The translations under genes and the position numbers were made by a program. Positions 18,051-27,766 of a DNA stretch of 64,000 nt are shown here, one piece after another. The notes under the pieces are model-generated. The model was not told where the DNA came from. It ran no database searches and saw only the letters and a list, made by a program, of their open reading frames with translations. This stretch comes from Roseovarius salinarum (GTDB taxonomy: Bacteria; Pseudomonadota; Alphaproteobacteria; Rhodobacterales; Rhodobacteraceae), in assembly GCF_002834145.1 (NCBI RefSeq), contig NZ_PHNT01000006.1, forward strand, positions 62,001 to 126,000. The letters are read 5' to 3'. Positions within the stretch are counted from its first letter, which is position 1. The number at the start of each line of letters is the position of its first letter.

Positions 18051-19229
18051 ATGTTTCCCGAGCGGTTTTCGAACCTACCGGCTTACGCGTTCCCGCGCCT
18101 GCGGCGGTTGCTGGACGGCCACGCGCCGGGCGGCGAAGTGCTGCATATGACCATCGGCGAGCCACAGCACGCGTTTCCGCCGTGGGTCAGCGGGATCATC
18201 GCGGAGCACGCCGCGGGTTTTGGCCGCTACCCGCCGAACGACGGCACGCCGGAGCTGCGCGCGGCCTTCGCGGGCTGGCTGGCGCGGCGTTACGGCGTTG
18301 AGGTGGATGCCGACACGCAGTTGATGCCGCTCAACGGCACCCGCGAGGGGCTTTACAACGCGGCCATGGCGCTTTGCCCGGAACGCAAGGGCGGGGGGGC
18401 GCCGGCGATCCTTCTGCCCAACCCGTTCTATCAGGTCTACATGGTCGCGGCGCTATCGGTGGATGCCGAACCGGTGTTCGTGCCCGCCACCCGCGACACC
18501 GGGCACCTGCCGGATTACACCGCGCTGCCGGCCGACACGCTGGACAGGGCCGCGCTGGCCTACATTTGTTCGCCGGCCAACCCGCAGGGCGCCGTGGCCG
18601 GGCAAGACTACTGGCGCGACCTGATCGGGCTGGCCGAACGCCACGATTTCCAGATCCTGGCCGACGAATGTTACAGCGAGATCTACCGTGACACCCCGCC
18701 ACCCGGCGCGCTGGAGGTCGCCGCCGAGATGGGCGCGCACCCCGAGCGGGTCGTGGTTTTCCACAGCCTGTCGAAGCGGTCCAACCTGCCGGGTCTGCGC
18801 AGCGGTTTCGTTGCGGGCGGCCCCGAGAGCATCGCGCGGATGAAACAGCTGCGCGCCTACGCCGGTGCGCCTTTGCCCCTGCCGCTGCAACGCGCGGCCG
18901 AGAAGGTCTGGGCCGACGAAACGCATGTGGTCGAGAACCGTGCGCTCTACGCCGAGAAATTCGCGAAGGCCGACGAGATACTCGCAGAGGTGCCGGGCTA
19001 CGCGGGGCCGCAAGCGGGGTTCTTCCTGTGGCTGCCCGTCGACGACGGCGAGGCGGCGGCGCTGAAGCTCTGGACGGAAACGGGTGTGCGGGTGCTGCCG
19101 GGCGCCTACCTCGGCCGGCAGGTCGGGGGAGAAAACCCCGGGACGGGATACATACGGGCCGCCATGGTGGCCCCGCTCGAGGAAATGACGCGCGGCCTCA
19201 CGCGGTTGCGCGACTGCCTCTACACGTGA
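18051..19229 (+). CDS. dapC: Aminotransferase class I/II, probable succinyldiaminopimelate transaminase
   Basis: A 392-residue PLP enzyme. The fold-type I features are the [18 protein letters not shown] substrate loop, [10 protein letters not shown] with the PLP-binding Asn, [11 protein letters not shown] (Asp) and the Schiff-base lysine in [15 protein letters not shown]. Members with this pattern in alphaproteobacteria are annotated DapC, which makes N-succinyl-LL-diaminopimelate, the substrate of the DapE encoded at 1732-2886. Assignment to DapC rather than another aminotransferase is supported by dapD and dapE in the same window but is not proven. The ATG at 18051 has only a weak GAGG upstream. 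Confidence 0.8.
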   Translation: MFPERFSNLPAYAFPRLRRLLDGHAPGGEVLHMTIGEPQHAFPPWVSGIIAEHAAGFGRYPPNDGTPELRAAFAGWLARRYGVEVDADTQLMPLNGTREGLYNAAMALCPERKGGGAPAILLPNPFYQVYMVAALSVDAEPVFVPATRDTGHLPDYTALPADTLDRAALAYICSPANPQGAVAGQDYWRDLIGLAERHDFQILADECYSEIYRDTPPPGALEVAAEMGAHPERVVVFHSLSKRSNLPGLRSGFVAGGPESIARMKQLRAYAGAPLPLPLQRAAEKVWADETHVVENRALYAEKFAKADEILAEVPGYAGPQAGFFLWLPVDDGEAAALKLWTETGVRVLPGAYLGRQVGGENPGTGYIRAAMVAPLEEMTRGLTRLRDCLYT

Positions 19230-19248
19230 ACGACAAAGAGGGACGGAG

Positions 19249-22125
19249 ATGGCTTATCAGGCACGCGGGCGCGACCCGCTTCTCGACAGCAACATGGCCG
19301 GCGTGATCGAGCGGCGCGGCAAGGAGCTGCTTGGCCTCGGCCTTCTCGTGCTCGGTGGCCTCGCGGCGGCAATGGTCCTTACCTACCATCCCGCCGATCC
19401 CAGCTGGCTGTCAGCGACCGACGCGCCGGTGCGCAACTGGACGGGCCGCGTTGGCGCGGGCATCGCCGCGCCGGTGTTCATGATCCTCGGCTGGGGAAGC
19501 CTGGGCCTGGCCATCGTTCCGGCGGCCTGGGGGGTGCGCCTGTTGCTTCACGCGGGCGACGATCGCGCACTGCGCCGGGCGGTCTTTGCGCCCCTCTGGC
19601 TGGTCGCGCTCGCGCTCTATGCCTCCTCCCTTGCACCGGGCGACGACTGGTCGGCCGCGCACAGCTTCGGGCTGGGCGGTCTTTTCGGGGACATGGTCCT
19701 TGGGACACTGCTGGGGCTGTTGCCGATCTCGGCCAGTTTCGGCCTGAAACTGTTGTCTCTGGGGCTCGGCGCCCTTCTTGTCGTGCTGGGCGGCTTCGTT
19801 CTGGGTTTCACGCGGGACGAGGCCGCGCGCATCCTGCGCTTCCTGGTCCTTGGGCTGGTGGGATCCTACGCTGCGGTCGTGGCGCTGCTCGGTCGTGGCG
19901 CGGCGGGCGCCGCCGGGGCGGCCCGGCAGGTGCAGACGCGGCGCCAGGCGGTCCGCGCCAGTGCGGACGAGCCGGATGACGGTACGCCGGCCGAGCCGCC
20001 CCTGAGTATGCGGCCCCGCGCCCCGGAGGCGGCCGAACCTGCAGAGGCGCCCGAGACCGGCGGCGGGTTGCTGGCGCGCATGCCGTCGCTCATCCGTCGT
20101 CCCGAGCCGATGCCCGAACCGGAGCTGGTGCAGCCCGAAAGCCCGGCCGAAGTCGACGACATGCCGGGTGATGACCGCATCCGCGCAAAGATCTCGCAAG
20201 CGGTGAAATCCCGCGTCCGGCAGGGTGTTGGCGGCCAGGCGCCGTTGACGCGCGGCCTCGGGCGCGGCCCCGACAAGCTGGTGCTCGATACCGCATCGAC
20301 GGAAGACGGCCTTCCACCGGAACCGCCACTGACCTCCGGCGACGGCGCGCGGCCCGGGCAGGCCGCCGCCGCGCAGGGTGCCGCGCCCGGCCACGCCAGC
20401 CCGGACGTTGCCCGCGCTGCGGGCAACCGGGAGGATGCGGCCCCGGCAACGCCCGACACCGCCGGACAGGCCGAGGCCGCGCCGAGGATCCCGACCGCGG
20501 AGCCGCGAAAGGTGGTTCAGCACACGCCACGCAAGACACCGCAACCCTCGGCCCGCGCGCAAGCCGAGGCGCAGCCCGCCCTTCAGTTCGGCGATGCGCC
20601 CGAGGCGGAATTCGAACTTCCGCCGCTGAGCCTGCTGACCAACCCCGAAACGATCGAGCGCCACCATCTGAGCGATGCCGCGCTCGAGGAAAACGCGCGC
20701 ATGCTCGAAAGCGTGCTCGACGACTACGGCGTGAAGGGCGAGATCGTCAGCGTCCGCCCCGGCCCCGTCGTCACCATGTATGAACTCGAGCCGGCGCCGG
20801 GGCTGAAGGCCAGCCGCGTGATCGGGCTGGCCGACGACATCGCGCGGTCGATGAGCGCGCTGTCGGCACGCGTCTCCACCGTGCCGGGCCGCAGCGTGAT
20901 CGGCATCGAGCTTCCCAACGACAGCCGCGAAATGGTGGTGCTGCGCGAGATCCTCGCGAGCCGCGACTTCGGCGACGGCAACCAGCGCCTGCCGCTGGCG
21001 CTGGGCAAGGACATCGGTGGCGACCCGATCGTCGCCAACCTCGCCAAGATGCCCCACCTGCTGATCGCGGGCACCACCGGCTCGGGCAAGTCGGTGGCGA
21101 TCAACACGATGATCCTGTCGCTGCTCTACAAGCTTTCGCCCGAGGAGTGCCGGCTCATCATGATCGACCCGAAGATGTTGGAGCTTTCCGTCTACGACGG
21201 CATCCCGCATCTTCTGTCGCCGGTGGTCACGGACCCCAAGAAGGCGGTTGTCGCGCTCAAGTGGGTCGTCGCCGAGATGGAGGAACGTTACCGCAAGATG
21301 TCGAAGATGGGGGTGCGCAACATCGACGGCTACAACAGCCGCGTGGCCGAGGCGCTGTCGAAGGGCGAGATGTTCTCGCGCACGGTGCAGACCGGCTTCG
21401 ACGAGGAGACCGGCGAACCGGTGTTCGAGACCGAGGAATTCGCGCCCGAGAAGATGCCCTACATCGTCGTCATCGTGGACGAGATGGCCGACCTGATGAT
21501 GGTCGCCGGCAAAGAGATCGAGGCCTGCATCCAGCGCCTGGCCCAGATGGCCCGCGCGAGCGGGATCCACCTGATCATGGCCACGCAGCGCCCCTCTGTC
21601 GACGTCATCACCGGCACGATCAAGGCGAACTTCCCCACGCGCATCAGCTTCCAGGTGACCAGCAAGGTGGACAGCCGCACCATCCTTGGCGAGATGGGGG
21701 CGGAGCAGCTTTTGGGCATGGGCGACATGCTCTACATGGCCGGCGGCGCGCGGATCACGCGCTGCCACGGGCCCTTCGTCTCCGACGAGGAGGTCGAGGA
21801 GGTCGTGAACAACCTCAAGGCCTATGGCCCGCCGGACTACGTCAGCGGTGTCGTCGACGGCCCGGCCGAGGAAAAGAGCAGCGAGATCGACCAGGTTCTG
21901 GGGCTGTCCACCGGCGGCAACACGGACGGAGAGGACGCGCTCTATGACCAGGCGGTGCAGATCGCCATCAAGGACCGCAAATGCTCCACCTCCTACATCC
22001 AGCGCAAGCTGGCCATCGGCTACAACAAGGCCGCCCGGCTGGTGGAACAGATGGAGGAGCAGGGCGTCGTCAGCCCGGCCAACCACGTCGGAAAGCGCGA
22101 GGTCCTGGTGCCCGAACCGCAGTGA
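19249..22125 (+). CDS. ftsK: DNA translocase FtsK
   Basis: A 958-residue septal DNA pump that clears chromosomes from the division site and activates XerCD at dif. The N-terminal 210 residues hold four to five membrane segments. A Pro/Ala/Glu-rich linker follows (about 220-480). The RecA-like motor has Walker [15 protein letters not shown] (about residue 605) and Walker [14 protein letters not shown] (about 745). The C-terminal gamma winged helix ([20 protein letters not shown]) reads KOPS. AGAGGGACGGAG precedes the ATG at 19249. Follows dapC by 19 bases. Confidence 0.97.
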   Translation: MAYQARGRDPLLDSNMAGVIERRGKELLGLGLLVLGGLAAAMVLTYHPADPSWLSATDAPVRNWTGRVGAGIAAPVFMILGWGSLGLAIVPAAWGVRLLLHAGDDRALRRAVFAPLWLVALALYASSLAPGDDWSAAHSFGLGGLFGDMVLGTLLGLLPISASFGLKLLSLGLGALLVVLGGFVLGFTRDEAARILRFLVLGLVGSYAAVVALLGRGAAGAAGAARQVQTRRQAVRASADEPDDGTPAEPPLSMRPRAPEAAEPAEAPETGGGLLARMPSLIRRPEPMPEPELVQPESPAEVDDMPGDDRIRAKISQAVKSRVRQGVGGQAPLTRGLGRGPDKLVLDTASTEDGLPPEPPLTSGDGARPGQAAAAQGAAPGHASPDVARAAGNREDAAPATPDTAGQAEAAPRIPTAEPRKVVQHTPRKTPQPSARAQAEAQPALQFGDAPEAEFELPPLSLLTNPETIERHHLSDAALEENARMLESVLDDYGVKGEIVSVRPGPVVTMYELEPAPGLKASRVIGLADDIARSMSALSARVSTVPGRSVIGIELPNDSREMVVLREILASRDFGDGNQRLPLALGKDIGGDPIVANLAKMPHLLIAGTTGSGKSVAINTMILSLLYKLSPEECRLIMIDPKMLELSVYDGIPHLLSPVVTDPKKAVVALKWVVAEMEERYRKMSKMGVRNIDGYNSRVAEALSKGEMFSRTVQTGFDEETGEPVFETEEFAPEKMPYIVVIVDEMADLMMVAGKEIEACIQRLAQMARASGIHLIMATQRPSVDVITGTIKANFPTRISFQVTSKVDSRTILGEMGAEQLLGMGDMLYMAGGARITRCHGPFVSDEEVEEVVNNLKAYGPPDYVSGVVDGPAEEKSSEIDQVLGLSTGGNTDGEDALYDQAVQIAIKDRKCSTSYIQRKLAIGYNKAARLVEQMEEQGVVSPANHVGKREVLVPEPQ

Positions 22126-22371
22126 TCCGTGGGGCGGCATGCCTGCCGCCGGGCCTTGACCGGCGGGTGACGTTTCATGCCGGGGCATCGCGGCGGTCCC
22201 GCTGGTCTGGCGACCGGTCGCGGCATGTCGATGCCGGCCGGCTTCGCCCGGTCGATGCGGCCTTGATAACGGGCGCGAAGGTGCTGATATCGGGATGGCA
22301 GGGCGGCTGGTCGTCGCTGCCGCAGCGGGCGGGCCAGCAGGCATTTTATCGCAGCAAGGAGCGCAGCCAGA
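22126..22371. other. Intergenic region ftsK-lolA
   Basis: 246 bp without a gene. A 7-bp hairpin GGCGGCA / TGCCGCC with a 4-base loop (22133-22150) follows the ftsK stop but lacks a T-run, so it is at most a weak or Rho-assisted terminator. A lolA promoter must lie downstream of it; no clear -35/-10 pair is evident. Confidence 0.35.
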
Positions 22372-22992
22372 ATGATCCAGACACGTTTCCTCGCGGCCGC
22401 GGGGCTGGCCATTGGGGTATTGGCCGCCGCGGTTGCCCCCGCATCCGCGGAGAAACTCTCGCTGGGGGCCATTTCGGATTACCTGAACGACCTGCAGACC
22501 GTGCGGGGCGAATTCACCCAGATCAACGATGATGGCACGATCAGCACCGGCGAGGTCTACATCAGGCGCCCGGGGCGGGTGCGGTTCGAGTACGATCCGC
22601 CGGATCAGACCCTGGTGGTGGCAGACGGCAACCGTGTCGGCGTGATCGACGGCAAGTCCAACGAGGGGCCGCAGGCCTACCCGCTGCATCGCACGCCGCT
22701 GTCGATCATCCTGGCCCGCGATGTCGATCTCACGCGCGAGCGGATGGTCATCGGCCACGAAAGCGACGGCAAGACGACGACCGTGACCGCCCAGGACCCC
22801 GAGAACCCGGATTACGGCAGCATCGAACTGGTGTTCACCGGCCCGCCCGTGGAATTGCGCCAGTGGGTCATCAACGACAGCAGCGGCATGCGCACCACCG
22901 TCATCCTGGGGGACATGGAGCGCGGCGTGCGGATCGCCTCGGACAAGTTCGAGATCCCCGGCGTCGGCCCCACCGAACGGCAGGACCGCTGA
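22372..22992 (+). CDS. lolA: LolA-like outer-membrane lipoprotein carrier
   Basis: A 206-residue periplasmic protein of the LolA/LolB fold, which ferries lipoproteins from the inner to the outer membrane. A signal peptide is clear (MIQTRFLAAAGLAIGVLAAA, cleavage near ASA-EK). The mature part shows the family pattern YLNDLQTVRGEFTQIN, the GEVYIRRPGRVRFEYDPPD block and late strands ending RIASDKFEIPG. AAGGAGCG lies upstream of ATG 22372. Rhodobacteraceae commonly carry it next to ftsK, as here. Confidence 0.92.
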   Translation: MIQTRFLAAAGLAIGVLAAAVAPASAEKLSLGAISDYLNDLQTVRGEFTQINDDGTISTGEVYIRRPGRVRFEYDPPDQTLVVADGNRVGVIDGKSNEGPQAYPLHRTPLSIILARDVDLTRERMVIGHESDGKTTTVTAQDPENPDYGSIELVFTGPPVELRQWVINDSSGMRTTVILGDMERGVRIASDKFEIPGVGPTERQDR

Positions 22993-23013
22993 AGCCGGCA
23001 ACCGGGCGGCGGC

Positions 23014-23616
23014 TCAGAACAGCCCGCGCCGGCCGAATCCGCAGCGTGCAAGCTGGCGTTCGTAGGTCTCCGCCCGCTCGTCCACCTCGGCGGCCACGCG
23101 CATCAGCCACGGCTTGCGCCGGTAGTTCGCGCGTGCATATCCGGCACGGCCTTCGTGGTAGGCAAGATACTGCTTGCGCGCGTCGTCGAGCGAGATGCCC
23201 AGGCTGCGCTGCGATTCCGACATGTACCAGCCCATGAAGTCCGTGGCGTCGTGGATGTCGTCGCGCCTTGCGCGATACCGTCCGGTGGCGGCGCGGTAGT
23301 CGTCCCATGTGCCGTCCAGCGCCTGGCTGTAGCCGAAGGCCGAACTCTGCCGGCCCATCGGGATCACGCCCAGGGCGTAGCGGAACGGCGTCCGCGCGTC
23401 GGAAATGAACTTGCTCTCCTGGTAGATCGTGGCCATCTGCACGTGCACGGGCACGCCCCAGCGCCGCTCGGTCGCGCGGAAGGCACGCCGATAGGTCGGG
23501 CGTTCGTCCAGAATGGCGCACGCGTCGTCGAGATTCCGCGGCGCGGTGTCGTATCCGGCCCCGCCACAGGATCCCAGCAACAGGACGGTCAGAACCGCGA
23601 AAAGGCTTCTGCTCAT
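23014..23616 (-). CDS. Transglycosylase SLT-domain lipoprotein
   Basis: A 200-residue lipoprotein with lipobox LLGSC at residues about 13-17. The lytic-transglycosylase fold is indicated by ATIYQESKF, where Glu is the expected catalytic acid, and by FGYSQALDGTWDDYRAATG, resembling the conserved GLxQ/MP region of SLT domains. It likely trims peptidoglycan at the inner face of the outer membrane or the periplasm. GAGAGGCAG precedes the ATG. It converges with lolA with a 21-bp gap. Confidence 0.82.
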   Translation of the reverse strand: MSRSLFAVLTVLLLGSCGGAGYDTAPRNLDDACAILDERPTYRRAFRATERRWGVPVHVQMATIYQESKFISDARTPFRYALGVIPMGRQSSAFGYSQALDGTWDDYRAATGRYRARRDDIHDATDFMGWYMSESQRSLGISLDDARKQYLAYHEGRAGYARANYRRKPWLMRVAAEVDERAETYERQLARCGFGRRGLF

Positions 23617-23706
23617 CTGCCTCTCGCCTCTTGTCGTTTTTCTTGTGCTTTTTGCATGCAGTCTAGCGCAAAGGGCGCGGCGGGGGAATGCCGAATTCCG
23701 CGCGAC

Positions 23707-24588
23707 CTACAGCAGGACGGCCAGAATCACCGGCAGGGCCGCCACGGAGACCAGCGTGGAGACCACGACGAGGCCGGCAACGGCATCCGAATCGGCGCCG
23801 TATTTCTCGGCCAGCAGGTAGGAGGTGACCGCGACCGGCGTGGCGATCTGCAGGACCAGCACCGCGAAGGCCGTATCGCCCAGCGCGAACCAGCGGCCAA
23901 CGGCCCAGGCCACGCCCGTGCACAGGACGAGCTTGGCCAGGGACAGCCACAGCGCCTGCCGGATTCGCCCCGGGCTGAGCCGGGCAACGGCCACGCCGAG
24001 CGTGATCAGCATCAGCGGGATCGCCAGCTGCCCGATCAGTTCCAGCGCGTTGGTCAGGAAATCGGGCGTGCGCCAGCCCTGCCACAGGAACAGCCCGCCC
24101 AGCAGCGTGGCGCCGACCAGCGGTTCGCGCAGGACCATCAGGGGCGAGCCTCCGCCGGCCACCACCCAGATGCCGAAAGTGAACGACCACACCGCCATGA
24201 TCGCAAAGACCACCACGGCGTATTCCAGCCCCGTCTGGCCGAAGGCGAACAGCGCCAGCGGCAGCCCGAGGTTGCCGGTGTTGCCGAAGATCAGCGGCGC
24301 GAGGTAGGTGCGAATTTCCAGCCCCAGCAGTTTCACCAAGGCCCCGGCCGCCAGCGTGACCGCGCCGTAAGCCGCCAGCGCGGCCACCGAGAGCGTGGTC
24401 AGCGCGGCCGGGGCGATCTCGGTCTTCATCAGCGCCGTGAAGATCAGGCAGGGCACCGCAAGTGTCATCGCCAACCGGGTCACGAACTGCATGCGGTACT
24501 CGAAGCCGAGCCGCACCCAGACGAAGCCCACGCCGGCCAGAAGGAACACCGGCGCCACGATCTCGAGCACTGTCAGGGCGAGTTCCAC
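23707..24588 (-). CDS. AEC-family (auxin efflux carrier-like) membrane transporter
   Basis: A 293-residue integral membrane protein with about ten hydrophobic segments in two inverted halves, characteristic of the AEC family (Mem_trans), which exports organic anions or related solutes. Recognisable blocks are IVAPVFLLAGVGFVWVRLG near the N-terminus and FGNTGNLGLPLALFAFG in the middle. I use the GTG at 24586-24588 as start; in-frame sequence further upstream (to 24669) is hydrophilic, not conserved, and overlaps the divergent hspQ promoter region. The substrate is unknown. Confidence 0.8.
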   Translation of the reverse strand: MELALTVLEIVAPVFLLAGVGFVWVRLGFEYRMQFVTRLAMTLAVPCLIFTALMKTEIAPAALTTLSVAALAAYGAVTLAAGALVKLLGLEIRTYLAPLIFGNTGNLGLPLALFAFGQTGLEYAVVVFAIMAVWSFTFGIWVVAGGGSPLMVLREPLVGATLLGGLFLWQGWRTPDFLTNALELIGQLAIPLMLITLGVAVARLSPGRIRQALWLSLAKLVLCTGVAWAVGRWFALGDTAFAVLVLQIATPVAVTSYLLAEKYGADSDAVAGLVVVSTLVSVAALPVILAVLL

Positions 24589-24673
24589 AGTCTGTTTCCC
24601 GGAAATTTTCCGCCGGCAATTGGACAAACCGGCCTTGAAAGCTTTAGGCTGCGCAGTTAGGGGCTGCAACGCG

Positions 24674-25000
24674 ATGATGAAGACACGGGCGAAATATCAC
24701 CTGGGCCAGGTCGTGCGCCACAAGAAGCACCCGTTCCGCGGTGTGGTGTTCGATGTCGACCCCGAATTTTCCAATACCGAGGAATGGTACGCCTCGATCC
24801 CCGAGGACAGCCGCCCGGAGCGGGAACAACCCTTCTATCACCTGCTGGCCGAGAACGACCAAAGCTACTACGTGGCCTATGTCAGCGAACAGAACCTCGT
24901 GGCCGACTACTCCGGCGAACCGGTGGACCACCCCGATATCCCGGACCTGTTCGGCCCCTTCGAGGATGGCCATTACCCGCTGCATTTCCAGCTGAACTGA
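24674..25000 (+). CDS. hspQ: Heat shock protein HspQ
   Basis: A 108-residue protein of the HspQ/YccV family, known in E. coli as a hemimethylated-DNA-binding protein and Lon specificity enhancer. The start KTRAKYHLGQVVRHKKHPFRG and the FDVDPEF and YVSEQNL segments are diagnostic. Two ATGs (24674 and 24677) are possible. Upstream, CTTGAAA at 24634-24640 is a good heat-shock (RpoH-type) -35, but the matching -10 is weak, so heat-shock control is plausible rather than shown. Divergent from the AEC transporter gene and convergent with the gamma-glutamyltransferase gene. Confidence 0.92.
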   Translation: MMKTRAKYHLGQVVRHKKHPFRGVVFDVDPEFSNTEEWYASIPEDSRPEREQPFYHLLAENDQSYYVAYVSEQNLVADYSGEPVDHPDIPDLFGPFEDGHYPLHFQLN

Positions 25001-25020
25001 GGACACGCCGCGCGGCGTTG

Positions 25021-26595
25021 TCAGTAACCCAGCGCGCAGCCATCCTTGCGCGGGTCGCTGCCGCCTTCGAGCACGCCGTCGGGCCGTATCGAGATGGCCT
25101 GCGCGCCGCCGATCGCCTCTTGGGGGACGATGACGTCGTGCCCCATCTCGGCCAGCGCGGCACGGACGTCCTCGCCATAGCCGCGTTCGACCTTCAGCTT
25201 TCCGGCGTCCGCGAAGCAGCGCGGCGCGTCGATGGCCGCCTGCGGGTCAAGGCCGAAATCCCGCAGGTTCGATACGAAGCGCGCGTGCCCCGTCGACTGG
25301 TAGGCGCCGCCCATCACGCCGAAGGGCATGGTCACCTCGCCACCCTCGCGCAGGATCCCGGGGATGATCGTGTGCATCGGCCGCTTGCCGGCCGCCATCT
25401 CGTTGGGGTGGCCGGGCACCAGCGAGAACCCCGCGCCCCGGTTATGCATCAGTACCCCGAACCTTTCGGACGCGATGCCCGACCCGAAGCCGTGGAACAG
25501 CGAGTAGATCAGCGAAACGGCCATGCGGTCCCTGTCCACCACGGTGATGTAGACGGTGTCGCGATGGACCTCCTCGGTCAGCGGTGCCGCGGACGGCATG
25601 GCGCTCTGCGGGTCGATCAGCGCCGCCAGACGTTCGGCCGTCTCGGGCGCCAGCATGTGGTCCAGCCGCGCGGTGTGGTCCGGGTCCGCGATGAAGCGGT
25701 TGCGCGCGTCATAGGCCAGCTTCGTGGCCTCGGCCTCGATGTGCGCGCGCTGCGCGCCCCACGGGTCCATCAGCGCGATATCGAAGTGCTTGAGGATGTT
25801 CAGCAACAGGACAGCCGTGGCGCCCTGGCCGTTGGGCGGGTGCTCCAGAAGTTCCGTTTCTCCGTAGGTGCCGCCAACAGGGGTCGTGTAATTCCCGCGG
25901 TGTGCCGCGAAATCCTCCGGTGTGTGAACACCGCCCAAGGCCCGCAGCGCGGCGCAGATGTCCTCGGCGACCTCGCCTTCGTAGAACCCGGCAGCCCCAT
26001 GCGCGGCAACGCGGCGCAGGACATCCGCCTGGCCCGGTGCCCGAAACAGCGTGCCCACCTCCGGCGCTTTCCCGCCCGGCAGGAAATGGGTGCGTCCGTG
26101 ACCCTGCAGCGCCTTGCCGGCCGTGGGCCAGTCGAAGGCGACGCGCGGCGCGACGGGCACGCCGGCCTCGGCATAGTGAATCGCGGGGGCCAGCACTGTA
26201 TCAAGGCCCAGTTTGCCGTGGTCGGACGACAGCCGGCAGAACGCCTCGATCGCGCCGGGGATGGTGACGGCCGCGGCGTCATTCGCCGGCACGGCGTCAA
26301 ACCCCTGCGCCCGCAGGGCGGCGGCGTCGGTCGCGGCCGGCGCCCGTCCCGACCCGTTGTAGGCCGTCACATCGCCGCCCGCATGGCCGATCAGCGCGAA
26401 CGCGTCGCCGCCCAGCCCCGTCATGTGTGGTTCGCAGATGCCCAGCAGCACGGCCCCGGCGATCGCGGCGTCGACGGCGTTGCCGCCCTGTTCCAGCGTG
26501 GTGACGGCAGCCTTGGCAGCCAGCGGGTGGGAGGTGGCGCACATCCCGCCGGTGGCGAGGACGGGCGAGCGTCCGGGAAAATGAAAGTCGCGCAT
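25021..26595 (-). CDS. Gamma-glutamyltransferase family protein
   Basis: A 524-residue Ntn-hydrolase of the GGT family (glutathione hydrolase or acylase-like). The N-terminal ATGGMCATSHPLAAKAAVTTLEQGGNA-type opening and GLGGDAFALI are typical. The autoprocessing threonine is expected in EEVHRDTVYITVVDRD, where the canonical motif is T-T-H-x-S-V-V-D. GFGSGIASERFGVLMHNRGAGF and GVMGGAYQ belong to the small subunit. No signal peptide is evident at the ATG at 26593-26595, so it may be cytoplasmic, like many roseobacter homologues. It lies downstream of the rsbV-rsbW-small ORF set on the same strand. Confidence 0.88.
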   Translation of the reverse strand: MRDFHFPGRSPVLATGGMCATSHPLAAKAAVTTLEQGGNAVDAAIAGAVLLGICEPHMTGLGGDAFALIGHAGGDVTAYNGSGRAPAATDAAALRAQGFDAVPANDAAAVTIPGAIEAFCRLSSDHGKLGLDTVLAPAIHYAEAGVPVAPRVAFDWPTAGKALQGHGRTHFLPGGKAPEVGTLFRAPGQADVLRRVAAHGAAGFYEGEVAEDICAALRALGGVHTPEDFAAHRGNYTTPVGGTYGETELLEHPPNGQGATAVLLLNILKHFDIALMDPWGAQRAHIEAEATKLAYDARNRFIADPDHTARLDHMLAPETAERLAALIDPQSAMPSAAPLTEEVHRDTVYITVVDRDRMAVSLIYSLFHGFGSGIASERFGVLMHNRGAGFSLVPGHPNEMAAGKRPMHTIIPGILREGGEVTMPFGVMGGAYQSTGHARFVSNLRDFGLDPQAAIDAPRCFADAGKLKVERGYGEDVRAALAEMGHDVIVPQEAIGGAQAISIRPDGVLEGGSDPRKDGCALGY

Positions 26596-26727
26596 TGGTC
26601 TCGTCTTGTGGTGTTCGCGGCGGAGCCTAGACGTATGCGCGGGTTTTGCCAAACAGGGAAGGAAAAGGATCTCGACGCCGCGCACTGGGTGGGGGCTATT
26701 GAAACGCGGCGCCGAGAGAAGCCATTT

Positions 26728-26826
26728 TCAGCTACGGCTCCTGTATGGCGCTCCAATGCGGCGCAATTTGGCACGCAGCCGGGCAATTTCGCGTCGTGTT
26801 CTGTCGGTGAAGTGGCGGCGCGCCAT
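26728..26826 (-). CDS. Tiny highly basic ORF directly behind rsbW (32 residues)
   Basis: An ATG at 26824-26826 lies seven bases after the rsbW stop and is preceded by GCAGGAG at a normal ribosome-binding distance. The frame runs 32 codons to TGA (26728-26730). The peptide begins MARRHFTDRTRREIARLRAK and is dominated by Arg/Lys, with a strongly predicted amphipathic helix. Spacing and Shine-Dalgarno site argue that it is translated as the third gene of the rsbV-rsbW unit. No homologue is recognised. Confidence 0.5.
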   Translation of the reverse strand: MARRHFTDRTRREIARLRAKLRRIGAPYRSRS

Positions 26827-26833
26827 ACTGGCG

Positions 26834-27322
26834 TCACTCCTGCGGAGATCCGTCGGTGCCCCGCGGAAACGTCATGTGAAGGTGGTTCTCGCCGCCGCGC
26901 CGCGCGTAGCTGATCGTTTCGGCCAGGTCCTGGATCAGGAACCAGCCGAAGCCGCCCTCGGGCAGGTCCGGCCGTGGCACGGTGACGGCCGGCTTGCGCG
27001 CGCGGGGAACGCAGCCGCCCGTCATCGGGCGGCCTTGGTCGACCAACTCGATGCGGATCTCCGTTTCGGACAGCCGGCACCGGACGGTCAAACCGGCGTC
27101 CGGGCATGCGGCACAGGCATGTTCCACGATGTTGTTCAGGGCCTCGGCCAGTGAAAGCGTCACCGTCCCGCGCTGCGCGGCCGGCACGGCGCGCGCTTGC
27201 AACCAGGCATCGACCGCGCGGAGCACGCGGCGCACCTCCGCCTCGGTGGCGGTGGCCCGGAAGAGCGCGCCGCGGTGTCCTTCGGCGGCGCATGCGCGTG
27301 GCGGAGCGCTGTCAGGAGGCAC
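26834..27322 (-). CDS. RsbW-like serine kinase / anti-sigma factor
   Basis: A 162-residue GHKL-fold ATPase. The N box is EALNNIVEHA and the G-box region is GGFGWFLIQDLAETISYARRGGENHLHMTF, as in RsbW/SpoIIAB anti-sigma kinases that phosphorylate the partner anti-anti-sigma factor. Start chosen at GTG 27320-27322, eight bases after the rsbV-like stop, with GAGACGC upstream; the much longer in-frame reading runs antisense through other genes. No sigma factor or PP2C phosphatase gene is nearby, so the controlled target is unknown. Confidence 0.85.
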   Translation of the reverse strand: MPPDSAPPRACAAEGHRGALFRATATEAEVRRVLRAVDAWLQARAVPAAQRGTVTLSLAEALNNIVEHACAACPDAGLTVRCRLSETEIRIELVDQGRPMTGGCVPRARKPAVTVPRPDLPEGGFGWFLIQDLAETISYARRGGENHLHMTFPRGTDGSPQE

Positions 27323-27330
27323 GGCGCGTC

Positions 27331-27669
27331 TCAGCCGGCGGCGCGGCCGGAGGTGTCCGCCGGCCCCTCGACGATTTCGAACACCTTGTCCATGCGCGTG
27401 AGGCGGAACACCTTTGCCACGTTCCCGGTCAGCCCCGCGAGGCGCATCTGGCGCCCTTCGCCCAGTTGTTTCAGCGCCGCCACGATCGCGCCCAGCCCGC
27501 TGGAATCGATGAAATCCACCCGGGAAAGGTCCAGCAACACGTCTTGCGGACCCGTTTCGGTGATGCTGCGCATGGTGTCCTTGAACTGGATCGCGACCAT
27601 GGCATCGATGCGGGAGTCGTTGACGGTGATCACGTTGACGCCGTCGCGGTACGTGCTGGTCAGGTTCAT
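27331..27669 (-). CDS. STAS-domain anti-anti-sigma factor (RsbV-like)
   Basis: A 112-residue STAS protein. The phosphorylatable serine lies in VDFIDSSGLGAIVAAL, a near-perfect match to the D-S-S-G-L-G motif of RsbV/SpoIIAA. It opens with VNVITVNDSRIDAMVAIQFKD as in the family. Its unphosphorylated form would bind the RsbW-like kinase encoded immediately downstream. The gene is divergent from the thiolase gene and begins the rsbV-rsbW-small ORF set. The ribosome binding site is weak. Confidence 0.88.
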   Translation of the reverse strand: MNLTSTYRDGVNVITVNDSRIDAMVAIQFKDTMRSITETGPQDVLLDLSRVDFIDSSGLGAIVAALKQLGEGRQMRLAGLTGNVAKVFRLTRMDKVFEIVEGPADTSGRAAG

Positions 27670-27766
27670 CTTTGCTGCCCCGGCTGCATGCTGTCACCGC
27701 GCAGGCTAGACGCCATTCCTTACCATCCGGTATGGATGCCCCGACAGAACGAGGAGGACCGGACAG

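Noticed and set aside
19411..23001. 1196-codon open frame antisense to ftsK and lolA
   Set aside because: It mirrors real genes in a high-GC region, has no ribosome binding site or known domain, and its composition (His/Arg/Gln-rich) is typical of antisense shadow frames.
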